This document shows positions 11,117 through 23,069 of a DNA stretch of 64,000 bases, one piece after another. The notes under the pieces are model-generated. The model saw only the letters and a program-made list of their open reading frames with translations. It did not search any database and had not been told where the DNA came from. Origin of the DNA: Xanthostigma xanthostigma (taxonomy: Eukaryota > Arthropoda > Insecta > Raphidioptera > Raphidiidae); assembly GCA_963575645.1 (NCBI GenBank), contig OY754465.1, forward strand, positions 37,893,501-37,957,500, in the 5' to 3' direction. Position numbers and translations under genes: made by a program. The stretch's first letter is position 1; the number at the start of each line of letters is the position of its first letter.

Positions 11117-11671
11117 GAGGATCTATAAAAGAATTTATTAATCCTGGGGGTCCTAATAAGGATAATGGGAAACTGTTATCAAATTATTGCATTGTCATCG
11201 GTCCTTGATACGTATGCAAAGTTTCAAATTAATCAGACTTCGGGAAATTGGTGAAAATTATGCTCAAAGATTCCGTTACGGACATACATACATAGTTACA
11301 ACCCAAACTAATATAAAGCGTTTAATAATAAGGATAATGGGAAACTGTTATCAAATTATTGCATTGTCATCGGTCCTTGATACGTATGCAAAGTTTCAAA
11401 TTAATCAGACTTCGGGAAATTGGTGAAAATAAAGCGTTTACTACAGAGGATCTATAAAAGAATTTATTAATCCTGGGGGTCCTAATAAGGATAATGGGAA
11501 ACTGTTATCAAATTATTGCATTGTCATCGGTCCTTGATACGTATGCAAAGTTTCAAATTAATCAGACTTCGGGAAATTGGTGAAAATTATGCTCAAAGAT
11601 TCCGTTACGGACATACATACATAGTTAGTTACATACATACATAGTTACAACCCAAACTAATATAAAGCGTT
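11117..11671 (+). repeat. three tandem partial copies of a unit of about 210 bp
   Basis: Units start at 11117 (gaggatctataaaagaattt), about 11326 (a shorter copy beginning taataaggataatggg) and 11446 (gaggatctataaaag again). All share ggataatgggaaactg, tgtcatcggtccttgatacg and cagacttcgggaaattggtg. The longer ones include catacatacatagtta. The second copy lacks both the start and the tgctcaaag segment. Confidence 0.85.
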
Positions 11672-12385
11672 TAAAAATTAGAGATGATAGTTAAGACCAT
11701 AGTTAAGAAAGATCGCTAAGGTTGCCTGCGAAAATCCTGCCGAAACAATGTTTTTTTAATTTGTTTATCAGTTAATAGACCATTGAAGCTAGCTTTTGAC
11801 AAGGACAAAATTAATAACAGAAAACGAATGATGAGGAAGGGAAGAAACTGCCGTCAGAAATACAGAAACCAAAAATTCAAATGCGTAAAAGGCCGGAGGG
11901 CTGTGGGGGGTGCATTTTAGGGGTCAAACGCGGTTTTTCGTTATTTCCGGCGAAAGTTGACCTCCAATAGAAAAATGTTGTATGGCAATGTTGTAGGTTT
12001 TAAAAGGATCTTCCTTAATTATGGTCTTAACTATCATCTCTAATTTTTTCGTTCGTCCACCTTATGACGATACATTTTCTGCAGCCGTCTCTTGGACTAT
12101 TAGCCTAGTCAAGAATTGAGAAAAATAGAACCAAGTCTCCAAAAAATATTAGTAATAGCCTCGATTTGAAAAAATATTCCGAAAAAACGTTTTGTTTATT
12201 TTTTTCGTCGACAAAATTGCATTTGTTATTAATGGAAAACGAAAAGACAAAAAAAAACCCCCAGACTTTTTGTAATTATTCCAAAACTATAAGCGATAGT
12301 GGAAATTGAAAAAAAGATTCTTAATTAGAAGAAAATTTCAAATAATAATTTCATAATATGTAAAAGGGCTCCATGAAGTAAAAAT

Positions 12386-12545
12386 TTTCGTTAACTTTAA
12401 AAATTTATAATAAACAAAATAAACAATCTTCAAAAATTTTTGTAACGTGATCTTGTTAAGTATATATTATATACTTAACAAGATCACGTTAAAAAATTTT
12501 AAAAATTGTTTATTTTGTTTATTATAAATTTTTAAAGTTAACAAA
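12386..12545. repeat. spacer-less hairpin, arms about 78 bp
   Basis: Left and right halves are inverted copies centred near 12465 in aagtatatattatatactt. They run out through aacgtgatcttgttaagt and taataaacaaaataaacaat to ttaactttaaaaattt. There are a few mismatches only. It is non-coding. Confidence 0.85.
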
Positions 12546-12769
12546 AATGATGCTTTTTCCAGGATCTACAAATTATAATCTATTACAAATTGAAATAAAA
12601 TAAACTAAAAATTGTGATTCTATAGTTTTCATGTCTCAAACAGTCTTACCAGTCCTCCATATTATGATATGCGATAGTTTTTTTTTGTACAATTTCTACT
12701 TCGAAATAACTTTTGTGACAAAAAAATTATTTTTCTATATGTAATCATTAATTTGTTTCCGTGTGAGTA

Positions 12770-12864
12770 GAATCTAATGTTCTACCTGACAGGAAGTTTC
12801 ACGACATCTAAGGTCATTGTAAATATAAATGTTTTTAAAATGCTTTTTGAAACTCAGCATAAGT
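12770..12864 (-). repeat. MITE family D, end fragment
   Basis: The reverse complement carries cttatgctgagttt, caaaaagcatt, caatgaccttagat and gtgaaacttcctgt, matching the left part of the family D element at 23070-23220. Confidence 0.45.
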
Positions 12865-14284
12865 GCGAAAAAATTATCTTTAAAGGTTAACGGCGGTCTT
12901 TTTATGAAAGTTAACATCATATTTTTTTCTAAAAGCTCCTTATTTCTGTTCAGACAGAGAAAACCGACAATTCGGTTCCAATTAGCTTCTGTTCGGTCCC
13001 ATGTTCTATACTACAACTGCACAAAGTTTTAGTTTTTTTGATCAAAGGGGATGAAAATACGGACATTCGGATAGGTATATAGACTTACGCAGTGTTGTGC
13101 TTTCTTGTGCCAACATTTGGCCGATACATTATTTTGTTTTGGCGAAACCCACTGCAATACTTATGGTTAAAAAATTTAATTTAATTGACCGATTAAGAGC
13201 TACGCTCTGGGAATTGACTAAAATTTTATCCGGTTATAAATTTTACGTCATAAACATATCTCTACTTTTTACGCTAGTTTTAAATATAATAATAGACTAC
13301 CAGTCTACATTTGTTTGTATCAGAATGCAACTTTATGCTATAATAAATATTTTTTTCCATTTTCAAATAAATTGAGAGAAAAAAATATTTTGTGTATGTT
13401 AAGTGTTTGAAACAAAGAATAATTTACTGTGGTTAGCATCCGAGGTCAAATTTAAAATATTTATGAACTAAAGAAACAAACGTAGTATAAAAGATGTAAA
13501 ATATGTTTTATATTGAAAGGTCGGTGTTAGTTTGAGATATGATTTACATTAACTTTGTAAATTTTTTATACTACTGTTTAATATCGCTTATTATTATGAA
13601 ACGTATCCTTACACTTTAAAAATTGTATTGCTCCTAGATTGTAAACAAAATATCTATGTTTAATTAATTTTCTCATGATATAGTACTTACGAAGTATATA
13701 AGGTGCAAAAAATGATTCTTGTTTCTAATGAATTTACACGTTATCGCAAATTCTTTGATCGCAAAAAAATAGTTTTTAAAAAATTGAAATCAATCTATCG
13801 ATATTGTATGAGTTTTTGGAACGGTCATACTTTGAGGAGAAATCGCAAAATTGATCTTAGCTCAAATCTGGGATGACTTCCTGAAAACCAGTAAAAACAT
13901 TGAAAATATTTTTCCTTAAATATTACATAATGATGCGCTCATAGTGCTATTATGAGATAGCATGACTATTTCCGGTAAATGTCTAGATGACGGGACCATC
14001 AGTCGGAGTAGGATGGAAGGAGGTAGTGTTGGGTCCGATGATTTTGATGGTTAAAAAATGGGAGCGGGAAGATGGAGCTGCAGAAGGTGGAGAATGTTTG
14101 GCGTTGAGGATGAGGAGACGTGGGAGGACCATCAAGGAGGCGTGGGTGTTGTGCTTGCACTACCCTAAACATTGAAAAATATTCGATTTTTCATCTTCAC
14201 CTTCTGCGTCTTCACCCCTCACGGCCATCAGAATGGAGTCATCCGTCCTCCCTTTACCTTCCTTACCCTCCTTTGACCAACAGT
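12865..14284. other. unassigned sequence
   Basis: Holds an open frame of 92 codons (13097-13375) and a purine-rich open frame of 62 codons (13987-14175). Neither shows a recognisable domain or splice context. The purine-rich patch at 13990-14270 is compositionally odd but unexplained. Confidence 0.4.
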
Positions 14285-14360
14285 ACTATCATTTAGATAT
14301 ATGGGAAAGTTAGTTCGAGATGTGTCGGACCGTTTATTTTTTTGGAAATTTAGTAGTAGG
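14285..14360 (+). repeat. dispersed repeat, also at 36990-37050
   Basis: Shares atatgggaaagt, agttcgag, tgtgtcgga and ttatttt with the segment near 37000. It is short and its boundaries are unknown. Confidence 0.4.
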
Positions 14361-14620
14361 CAAAACTATTTTTTATAAACTACGCATACTATAAATTAAA
14401 ATCAAGAACTAATAATAACAGTATTTAATTGTTATCTTCCTACTAGCAGAAAGAATTTCAGGCACAGCGAACATGATGAAGTATCACCAATAAATCAACA
14501 AAGTAGTGAAAACCTATAATTCAAAATTAATAAAGTTAAATAATAGTAATATAACATTGATGTATATGTTACTGTAAACACCTGAAATTTGTAAGTGGGT
14601 AGCTACTAGTTACTTCTAGT

Positions 14621-14796
14621 AATGGCCATATTTACCGAACGTAAGTATTTATTTATTTGGTTCATTTGTTCTTCAATTAGCTATTCCTCCAAATAAATAG
14701 CGATAATTGAATTCACCAAACATAATGATGTTTCCTGCAGGTATAAATCTATTCAGTCTTACTTCCAGGGTATAAATATTTATTCGACAAAAAATA
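14621..14796 (+). repeat. dispersed repeat family E, copy 1
   Basis: Matches 49722-49880 in order: aatggccatatttaccgaac, gtaagta, tttgttcttca, ctattcctcc, aggtataaatctattc, tcttacttccagg and tataaatatttattcg. It is non-coding. Confidence 0.6.
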
Positions 14797-15064
14797 TATT
14801 TTTTAAGGAAATGTAAGAATAAGTCTGGTAATTTTTTTTGCGACAACACATAATATATGGAAATGCTTGATATAAATAATAATTATGTACCATTAAAATA
14901 AGTATGACACTAGAACTTGTTGCAAGTGTTACAATCTTGATTATATATCAAAGATGTTTGTATAAATACTTCATTTCTAAATTGTCGTGTAATTTGAAAG
15001 TTTTATATATATTTTTCTAGTATTATTACAGTTATTAACATAAGCACCATTGAGGAGAGAATAA

Positions 15065-15678
15065 TGTAACAAAACTGTTCTAATCCGTGGTGGAAATTAT
15101 TTATTTACAATAATAAACGTTCAACAAACGGAAACAAAATAACAGTTCTAAATAATAAAAATAGACGATTAAAGATTAACAAAGAATATAAAGTCCTAAT
15201 AATTATGTACACAAAGTATTTACAACACACAAACACACCAAAGATTATTTAACACTTATTCGCACTTGTCTATTAACTATATTTACACTACAGAAGCCAC
15301 TTATGTAGAACCAAATTTATATAATTGCACTCAATGGTTTACACAGCTCATTTATCTTCCATCTTAGTAGCTACTTCGGTCTTGCTGTACTGAATAATTT
15401 ATGTCACACAGATCTGTAATCCACTGTACGTTTGCCACTTGTTCTTAACGCGCTGTACTGACTTACTGACTGACTTGCCAACCACTCCACTCGCATTTTA
15501 TAGCTTCGCCCCCCGTCTGTCGAATGTTCTAGAAGAATCTCAAACTTTCTTTACATGCGTTGCCTTCTCCAGGCAATTCTATGAAGGTCGGGTTTTCACC
15601 TGCTTTCCATTGTTGTTGTTGTCGTGGTCTGGGACATTCTATGGAACTCATTATCGTCCCAACAGGGAGCACGCGACA
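15065..15678 (-). mobile_element. solo LTR, copy 1, with heat-shock-element-like promoter
   Basis: The element is 614 bp and runs from TGTAACAAAACTG to ACGCGACA on the plus strand (TG...CA ends), flanked on both sides by ATAA (15061-15064, 15679-15682). Read on the minus strand it has a GAA-TTC-GAA triplet array (15534 to 15522), a TATAAAA box (about 15503 to 15496), a repeated agtcagt initiator-like run (about 15476-15455) and aataaa before the end. This is the order of U3, R and U5. Its 3' 200 bp matches 19610-19810. No internal region remains, so it is a recombined solo LTR; the family (gypsy-type suggested by the 4-bp duplication) is not proven. Confidence 0.75.
15522..15534 (-). promoter_or_regulatory. 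heat-shock-element-like array in LTR copy 1
   Basis: GAAtgTTCtaGAA is three alternating 5-bp HSF units in perfect phase, about 20 bp upstream of the TATA box on the transcribed strand. The arrangement is what heat shock factor binds. Function is inferred from sequence only. Confidence 0.5.
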
Positions 15679-15934
15679 ATAAGATAACGTGATATTTGTT
15701 GTATGCGGCTGACATTGTGTGTGACACAAATGGGACTGTAAATAATATATAAATAAAATATCTGCTTTTCGTGCCTGTATAGCGATCGTGATTCGTGAAA
15801 TGATACACTAGTGGTGTAAAGCTGCGCAAAGTAAAATAAACGTAGTTGTACTATCGTTTCCAATTAGTCAATTATAGTTCAACCGCATGATAAAACACGC
15901 GACCTACAATTAGGAACTTGCTCAAAATTGACTG

Positions 15935-16110
15935 CCAATTTTTTGAAAATTAAGTGAAAATGAAAGTACTTGTAAAAAAAATGTATATATTATCTCGTGC
16001 GTGATGGTATTATGACTCATGCAAATTAGAAAATTTGCTAGCACTCGTTTTTAACATATTGTCACACTTAAAAATATTAGTCATCACGAACTAGATACAT
16101 AACCTACTAG
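15935..16110 (+). repeat. dispersed repeat family A, copy 2
   Basis: Contains aagtgaaaatgaaagta, atgactcatg, cactcgtttttaacatattg, tcacactt and ctagatacataa, parallel to 42.14-42.34 and 45.19-45.39 kb. Confidence 0.4.
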
Positions 16111-16145
16111 TTTGAATAATTTATTTTGTTATAGTTGCAGGAAGC

Positions 16146-16266
16146 TTTATTTCAGCAGGAACTAAGATCTCAATGGTGTATTAGTTAAGAAAAAACATAG
16201 TTTATTTATATACATTAAATATATTATCTATACTGTGAGTTTTTAGTTCCTGCTGAAATAAAGTAG
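16146..16266. repeat. short inverted repeat, possible small MITE
   Basis: ctttatttcagcaggaacta (from 16147) and its inverse at 16242-16264 bracket about 80 bp. No target duplication is clear. Confidence 0.5.
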
Positions 16267-19126
16267 TAGTCACGAGGAGGTTATAAAATCGACGAAACAT
16301 AAAGATAACTTTTCGAAATTTACGACAACTTGCTGAATGTTGCAAGATAAGATTTCCATCTTGAATTCCATCAAATCGGTACTTTTGAAACCTGTCGCTA
16401 TTGAAAATTTTGATAGAATACCTGTAGAGCTTTGTTTTAAGCTCCGTGTTCACTCAGATTGGAAAAAATGCTATCGACAAATTTCAAATGGCATTTTACT
16501 ACCTACTGCTTTTATTATAACACCAGGAGAATATTATTATTAATCATCTGAAAACGTGCGTCAATAAAAAATTGTTTAGTTTATTTTTTTAGTATTCAAC
16601 GCTAAAAGATAACAAAGATCAGGAAGAAAAGGAAGTGTTCATATTTCTAGCAATTACTTCTGGTAAACGATTATGCACACGATATTAATGTTTCCGATTA
16701 CGTTAATAGACTATATTTACTAAACGTGTTTTATGATGAAACCGGGAAAAAATTCTAGATAAAATAAAGCATCAGCTATATCTATGTAGAAACGTATATA
16801 TTCCATTCATCTAATTTCCACCATTATTAGCCTTGTTTTACAACTAATATTTATAATTATAGTAATTGGTAGATTCTTTTTTTGTTCTGTATTACAGCGC
16901 AAATGTACGAGTAGGCGCCATGGAAACACGCCTCATTATGCTTCCGGCTAATTTACTTATCGGTGCGTACAATCCAAAGGAAAATAATAATGAACTGAGA
17001 GTGTACTTTAACTAATAACAATATTTTTGTATGGAAATTATCTGCATTTGTGGTCGTATGCACCTAATGCCAAAGGAAAAGAAAAAAACAAAAAGTGAAT
17101 TCAATCGACAGTTACATACATAGATTGTAGACGCTCGACAGATGAGGTCATTTGTATATATTGAATTTTATTGAAATACCTAACGTTTATATAAAATCTG
17201 GCCGTATAACTCGGTGTAAATTATAATGTTAAGCATTTCAAATTTAAATAAAACACACCGTTTTAATTATACTTAACAACTCTATTTTTAAACAATAGGC
17301 GTGATGATAATATAAAAGAATCAAAGAATAAATGGTTTTAGAAAAAAATATATGTAGAAAAGATTCTAAAAAATAACCCAGTGTTAATATAAACATTGAG
17401 ATTAATAAGATTTTTAATAAAATAAAAGTATAAAATACTGCAATCCATCCATGTTGACTGAAACACTCAATGACGTCAAGGCTTCTTAAATAATAAAAAA
17501 AAAATATAATAACCCTTGAAGTAAATAATCACCGTGTCGCTTAAATTTTTGTTGCAATCAATTAATTTGAATCATTTAATTAGTTGATTTGTTGTTTATC
17601 CGTTTTTTTTTGTGTAATTTTATAACACTTTATGTCAGGTTATTTTTGAGGTTAGTTAACTTGCAAATAAAAAAGCCATACTATTTTTACTAATAAGTAC
17701 CTACTTTTGAGAAAATACTTAATATAAATCATATCATTAAGTAAATTTACATACGTTTTTACGAAACACATCTGCACAACAGCCCTACATCCATAAATAC
17801 GACATATAATGTCAGCTGTCACTACAGGCGTGACGTTACAAACGTTTTCGCGATTACTTCAAAATAGAAAGATAAATATGCAATAGTTTGCGTGAAAATG
17901 ATATTTATTGCTGAAAAAATGTATTTTCGGAAATAGTAGACGTGTACCTACGTTATAAAACTGGATTTGATAATCTGTCATCATGCCTATTGCTTCGTAT
18001 AGTAGGTACAGTGGCTTCGTTAGAAAAATTTTTTTAACAGAAGTGACTTCGTCATACACAATATATCTAAAATGAAAGTGACTTGTAAACAACAAAGATC
18101 TTAAACGAGTTTACAATCTTAACGAAGTCACTTTTTTGCGCGACAAATTAAAACATACTTAAAATTACTGAATATGAGTGAAAAAGACGACAAATTCTAA
18201 GACAGATACCTACTACTACCTACTTATTTGAACACTGATTGGATAATTGTAAATATTGATGACAATTAAACGACAAAAAAGCTTTCATTTTGAAAAACTA
18301 ATTCACAATACCACCGATGGCATCTAGATAGATATTGTAGATTGATATAAGTAGACGCTTGACGGTGGCATCCAGAAAGCCCACGAAGTTATCTATACCA
18401 TTGGTAAAGACGCTTTTCCCACAAATGTCAAGTCTTGACATTTCAGAAAAAAAGTAGGTACACGAGATAGGTAAGTGCAATATGCTTACAACTATAATCT
18501 GGAAATTCGGCTGTCCCAAACAAAACACAATAACTGGTATACTTACATCAGTAATAATATTGTATTTTTGTATGAAACAACCGAATTGGGATTTTGCAAT
18601 AGAGCATAACTATATATAGACACACTATATAAACAACGGTATTTCGACTACCTCGACTTATTTTTATTTATTCAAATAGTACAAAGCGGAGTATACGTAT
18701 AGACTTACAGACGATTTAATCATACATAGATTCAATTTTAATATACAAATTAGTTTGCTGACGCCAAATAAGTATACAAACAGTTAATTTTCTATTTGAA
18801 TCGCTTTATTTGCTCCCAGCTATATAAATATTACACGCAAATTCACAATACATAACAATGCCTGAAGCAAACGATATCAAACACATCGAGATTTCGAAGA
18901 ATTTTATTTCCACGCAATTATTATTTTGACGTTATTAAAATAATTCTCCGTGGATCTTGCATTATTTGTGCCATCATGAATATCAAAAACAATAGATACA
19001 TTGTTTGCATAGATACAATTCAATATTTGGCAACAATCTTTTTCTTGATTTTTAGAGAGTACGGTTTAATATTCGAATCCGAAGTTTATAGGATCTTTCT
19101 ATAAGACGAATCAACTTTCAAAATAC
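16267..19126. other. unassigned AT-rich sequence
   Basis: Nearly 3 kb without a recognisable gene. A 68-codon frame at 16337-16543 is of mixed composition but unrecognised. A segment near 17111-17190 (tgtagacgctcgacag) recurs near 51250. Confidence 0.4.
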
Positions 19127-19810
19127 TTTTACACGTCCCCCCACCCCGCTGATGCGCCAATGCTTTCTGTCGAATGTTCTCGACGACAACAACAATAACG
19201 CACTCAGATATAAGAGTTTTTGTGGCGGTAAGAAGCCAAATCCCAAACTTGTAACAACAATGAATACAGGTATAAGAAAGGATCGGAACATTCCAGAAAT
19301 CACTGGAACGTATACCCAGCACATACAAAAACGACCAGGCGAGCTTGGTGAGTCAGTCAGTCAGGGACAGACATATTTCGTGTTCGAGTGAGTTCATAGT
19401 CAAACAAGTGTGCGAAATAAATAACTAGTGTGGAGTGCAGTATAATAGACCATTGAATTCAATTAAATAAAATCTAAATCTTTGATATAGTTTGAATAAA
19501 ATTTTGTCGACAATTTTATTTATTTGAAGAATAATATATAAAATCTAGTTTAACATAAATAATGTCTTGTATATAATTAATAAATAAGTGTGCTAAGCAA
19601 GCGTTTGTGTTACTGTGTTGTAAATATTTTGTGTACATAAATAGTGACTTTATATTCATTACTTATTATTTTATTTTATTAGTCAGAATTTGTTGTTTTG
19701 TTTCTGTTACGTTCGAGAAGTACTTTTCTTTTGTGTGTTTAACTATTTTGTTAAACGTTTGTTATTGTAAATAAATTGTTTCCACCACGAACTAGAACAG
19801 TTTTGTTACA
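19127..19810 (+). mobile_element. solo LTR, copy 2, opposite orientation
   Basis: Related to the minus-strand LTR at 15065-15678. The last 200 bp (from gtgttgtaaatattttgtgtac to aacagttttgttaca) match its end, and the first part shares gaatgttc and cgacaacaacaata. ATAC flanks both sides (19123-19126, 19811-19814). The first bases are TT rather than TG, probably a mutation. The order is heat-shock-element-like array (19286-19308), gagtcagtcagtcag (about 19349), aataaa (19770-19775), then the end. A fragment resembling the ends of the 61-kb palindromic element (about 19460-19530) may account for its greater length. Confidence 0.65.
19286..19308 (+). promoter_or_regulatory. heat-shock-element-like array in LTR copy 2
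   Basis: GAAcaTTCcaGAA, with a further in-phase GAA at 19306-19308, lies about 40 bp before the TCAGT-type initiator run. The motif and its spacing relative to the initiator match LTR copy 1 although the surrounding sequence differs. Confidence 0.5.
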
Positions 19811-19894
19811 ATACCTTTCATGTAGGTATATTAGATACTAAATACTTTTGAGCAATATCTCCATTTTAGGATATAGACATTTAGAGCCTAATGC

Positions 19895-20050
19895 TCGATT
19901 ACAGAAAGCATTGTCAGATTATCTGATTTGACAATGACCTTAGATTGTGATCATATTATATTTCTGCATAAGGAAAGCATTGCAAAAGGATTTTAAATCG
20001 ATCCTGCTCGAAAAAAATTGATAAATTGAAACGATACTTTTTTTTAACAC
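19895..20050 (+). repeat. MITE family D, end fragment
   Basis: Contains ttacagaaagcattgtcaga, ctgatttgacaatgacctta, gattgtgatcat and attttaaatcgat, matching the ends of the element at 23070-23498. Confidence 0.55.
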
Positions 20051-20128
20051 CAGGTATCCCGACCGCTGGACTTGCTGAGCCACCCTAAATACTACCTAAA
20101 TACTAGCTAACCTTAAAATAAGTACCTT

Positions 20129-20255
20129 AGTGTGCTATTCTGTATGTCTGTTATTTTTTGTCACTGTCTAACAAATTTAACTTCACATATAAGTTAATAA
20201 GAGACAGAAACTGAACCGCGCTGTTAGTTTTAATACTGACCACACAGAATAGGGC
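20129..20255. mobile_element. MITE family C, copy 2
   Basis: The ends are gtgctattctgtatg and its imperfect inverse cacacagaataggg. The interior tgtcactgtctaacaaattt matches the reverse complement of the third copy (55615-55635). Confidence 0.5.
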
Positions 20256-20332
20256 TTTTCATTGTTTTTAGGCTCAAGTGTCGTTGCCATGGTTACAATC
20301 ACGATATTTAAAAGTTTGAGCCTTTTTGACAC

Positions 20333-20490
20333 AATGGTTCACCCAATAATGTTTTCAATGCTAATTTAGATGAAAATATTATTGACGATATTAAATTAAT
20401 GCATAAAACAGTAGAACACAGATCAATTAAGACGGTGGTTGTAGACCGACGATCGAAAAAACTGGTGGAAGTAAACGAAAATCTGTCATA
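20333..20490 (+). CDS. unrecognised coding-like fragment, 3' end of a gene or element
   Basis: From 20333 to the TAA at 20490 one frame is open and has protein-like composition: DENIIDDIKLMHKTVEHRSI, then KTVVVDRRSKKLVEVNENLS at the end. The balanced mix of charged and hydrophobic residues contrasts with the Phe/Ile/Tyr-rich chance frames elsewhere in the window. It lacks its own plausible start. I recognise no family. It could be a terminal exon or the remnant of a transposon gene. Confidence 0.25.
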
Positions 20491-21603
20491 AAAACTGTAT
20501 CTTTAAAAGTAGTGAAATATTTTTCTACAATGTATATCCCTTCTTTGAATAATATTTCTTATTTAATATTATTTACTTTTTCAAAATCATTCACTTTTCA
20601 CCTGCTAAATAAATAGTTCCCGAAAAATATGACGGAAGTTTTCAACTATGAAAAGGTCTATAGCGCCATTAAATATTTTCCAGTTCTGGTACATACATTT
20701 ACTGAAAGTTATTCAAAAATAATGTCAAGTTCGTAAGAAAGTCAATGATATTCTGGAATTCTAACGTCACTTAATTATAATGCAATTAATTTACAAATTA
20801 ATTGCATCCAATTCTTGTTTACATCTATATAATACCATTAAACATTGTGTCTACTGTGCAGAAAATTTTGCAACGAACATTACATGTTAATAACGACGAG
20901 TAACAAGTCATAAAATTCTAATATTATTATAAAACAAGTATCTGCAGTAATAATTAGGTAATTAGTGAGAAACAACCTACAGACTGGTTCTAAAGTCTAA
21001 ACATCCTACAGGATATACATTTATGAGATTTTCAAACTTTATAATTTCACTATAGGTGTACCAATCTGTAACAGGACACAAGTACTTTAATCGATTAGCT
21101 TTCGAGTCAAAAAGTTTAAGAAAAGGCTTTCGTTTCTGATAAATATTTTTATTCTGTAAATAATTTTTTTAGCATGCGACTTTATTTCTAGTTTATATTT
21201 GTAATTGTAGCATCTGCTGTTTTTCTTTTTTCTTTGTAGCAATATTCTCCAAAAAGTAATAACAAACGAAAAAATTAGTTAACTATTATATGACGTTTTC
21301 GTTAGTTGTGTAATCGTTAAAACTTCAGACTGAAGCTATCTGCTATCTATGCTTCTTAACGCAGGCCTCGGGACTAGCAGTGAACTGCGCAAAAAAACGA
21401 GCGAGCGTCACGAAACAAAAGCGCCTATACATATTTGTCTTCGGATCATAACTGGGACTATAGAAACAAAGCAAATTAATATGTCATTGATATTATATAC
21501 TCAATCCATCATACCGGTCTATTCTACATGTGAAGGGGAGTATTTTGTATACCTGTTTTAAGATCGGTAGCTCTGGTCGTTACGTCGCGTCTGTTTACAA
21601 ATT
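20491..21603. other. unassigned sequence
   Basis: No gene recognised. A 70-codon frame at 21349-21561 has no motif. Confidence 0.4.
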
Positions 21604-21731
21604 ATTAGTATATTACACATCTAGGGTAAAGTAAGAAATGTCTAAGATCACATATAATTGTTAGCCGAGGCGAAGCCGAGGTCAACAAAGATGTGATCTT
21701 AGGCTTTCTTACTTTACTTCCCGTGGTGTGT
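21604..21731. repeat. foldback of about 125 bp with GC-rich loop
   Basis: agtaaagtaagaaa..ctaagatcaca (21624-21651) is the inverse of tgtgatcttag..tttcttactttac (21692-21717). Outer tagtatattacacat pairs with gtgtgtatacta. The loop reads gccgaggcgaagccgagg, itself a short repeat. Confidence 0.65.
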
Positions 21732-23069
21732 ATACTATTTTTTTGCTTGACGCAGGCAGGAAGAGGCAACTTCGTTTAACGCAGCGGGACGAAAGTTGAC
21801 GCTTTCTGCCCGTCGAGCAAAAAAATATATTTATGTCAAACCTCTCAGGTTCAGTTCGTTACTATGGTTTGTCGCGTCTATGTTCGCAATGCCGCCACAT
21901 TTCATGTCATTATCAAAAAAAAAAACGTTATTAACTTATAAGAGAATCAGTTTGTCGATTTGTGGTTTAATCACTTGCTCTTATCTACGAGTGTGTTACA
22001 CTTTAAAATATTCTGTAAAAAAACAACAAAACTTAACGTTCGACAAAAATGCGGGTTCTGTTACGTCACATTTAATTTAAATATGCGAAAATATAAAAAA
22101 GTTATGTATAAAATAACTTTTTAATTTAAAAATGAAGAAAACTTTTCTTAAAATATCAACAGGGTTTAATTAAGCACTAACAATTAACTGCATACATAAT
22201 TTATCATTTTACTCTTCCTATTATATCGTATAAATGAAATTACGATTTTTTTCAAATCAGAACCGCCAGTTGAACATAGCCTACACGTAAATTTTAAAGA
22301 TTGATATAAAATGCGTAAGGACCGTAGTTTCCGTAGTGTGTCCACAAACTGACGCACCTCTTTTTTTAATTTATAATAAATATTTTTTAACAGAAGTTAA
22401 TATGTGAATAAAATTACGCAAGAACACGTTACTGACAGCTACCAAGTATCAGAAGGCAAGTAGAGAATCTTTGTCACAAGCACTAAGTGTTGCTATGTTC
22501 AACCTCGACACACCACCACGGTGAACTTCACGTCAATGTTTCTGTACAATTAAGTATATACCTACTCTTGCATTTGTATAAAGACCATGATATCATCTTC
22601 AACAGTTATTTTTCCTCAACGGTTATTCTTTTGAAATGACCTTGGGTGTGTATCTTATAGCAGGTCGTGAGATCAGAAATATTTAGCACAGTTTAAACTT
22701 ATAAGACAACATTTTATAAACTTTCACGTTTTATTTCAACCCTTCAATTCACAAACAAGTTGATTGTTTATTTAGCAGTGTTGATATAATAATTTTAAAC
22801 ATAAACAGCAACACACGTCATACAAAGATATTACAGAATAAAATAATACGGCCGAACTGTTCGAACGCCGTTCGACAAACTATGATTCTAATCAGTGATA
22901 GATTTGCATCTGGAACGTGAGTTTATGATCAACATACTCGCATTGTTATTAGGCCAAGCAAAAATATTCGTCTATTTGGACAAAACTCCAAAATCTGAGA
23001 AAAAAACAACAATTCGTTGAAGCGCAATAATTTATTTAAGTTGATGTGCTATTTATCTGAACTTGGCTT
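21732..23069. other. unassigned sequence
   Basis: A 94-codon frame at 21796-22080 has no recognisable domain. The segment near 22865-22945 (aaactatgattctaatcag, gcatctggaacgtgag) recurs near 26125-26180 and weakly near 52980. Confidence 0.4.

Larger units (their letters stand above)
10827..12099. mobile_element. 1.27-kb TIR element rich in internal repeats
   Basis: The ends match over about 52 bp with two or three mismatches: tagtccaagagacggctgca, gaaaatg, tcgtcataaggt and gacgaacgaaa at 10827-10879, and the inverse at 12047-12099. The terminal TA could be a target duplication (Tc1/mariner-like), but this is uncertain because of local AT content. Inside are a large palindrome (10879-11098) and tandem copies (11117-11671). 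No transposase remains. Confidence 0.75.

Noticed and set aside
13987..14175. Purine-rich 62-codon frame
   Set aside because: Composition is driven by GGA/GAG-rich sequence; no conserved domain.
16337..16543. 68-codon frame with protein-like composition
   Set aside because: No motif, no splice or start context; cannot be told from chance.
15061..19814. One large retroelement bounded by inverted LTRs
   Set aside because: LTRs of one element are direct, and each LTR here has its own, different 4-bp duplication (ATAA, ATAC).
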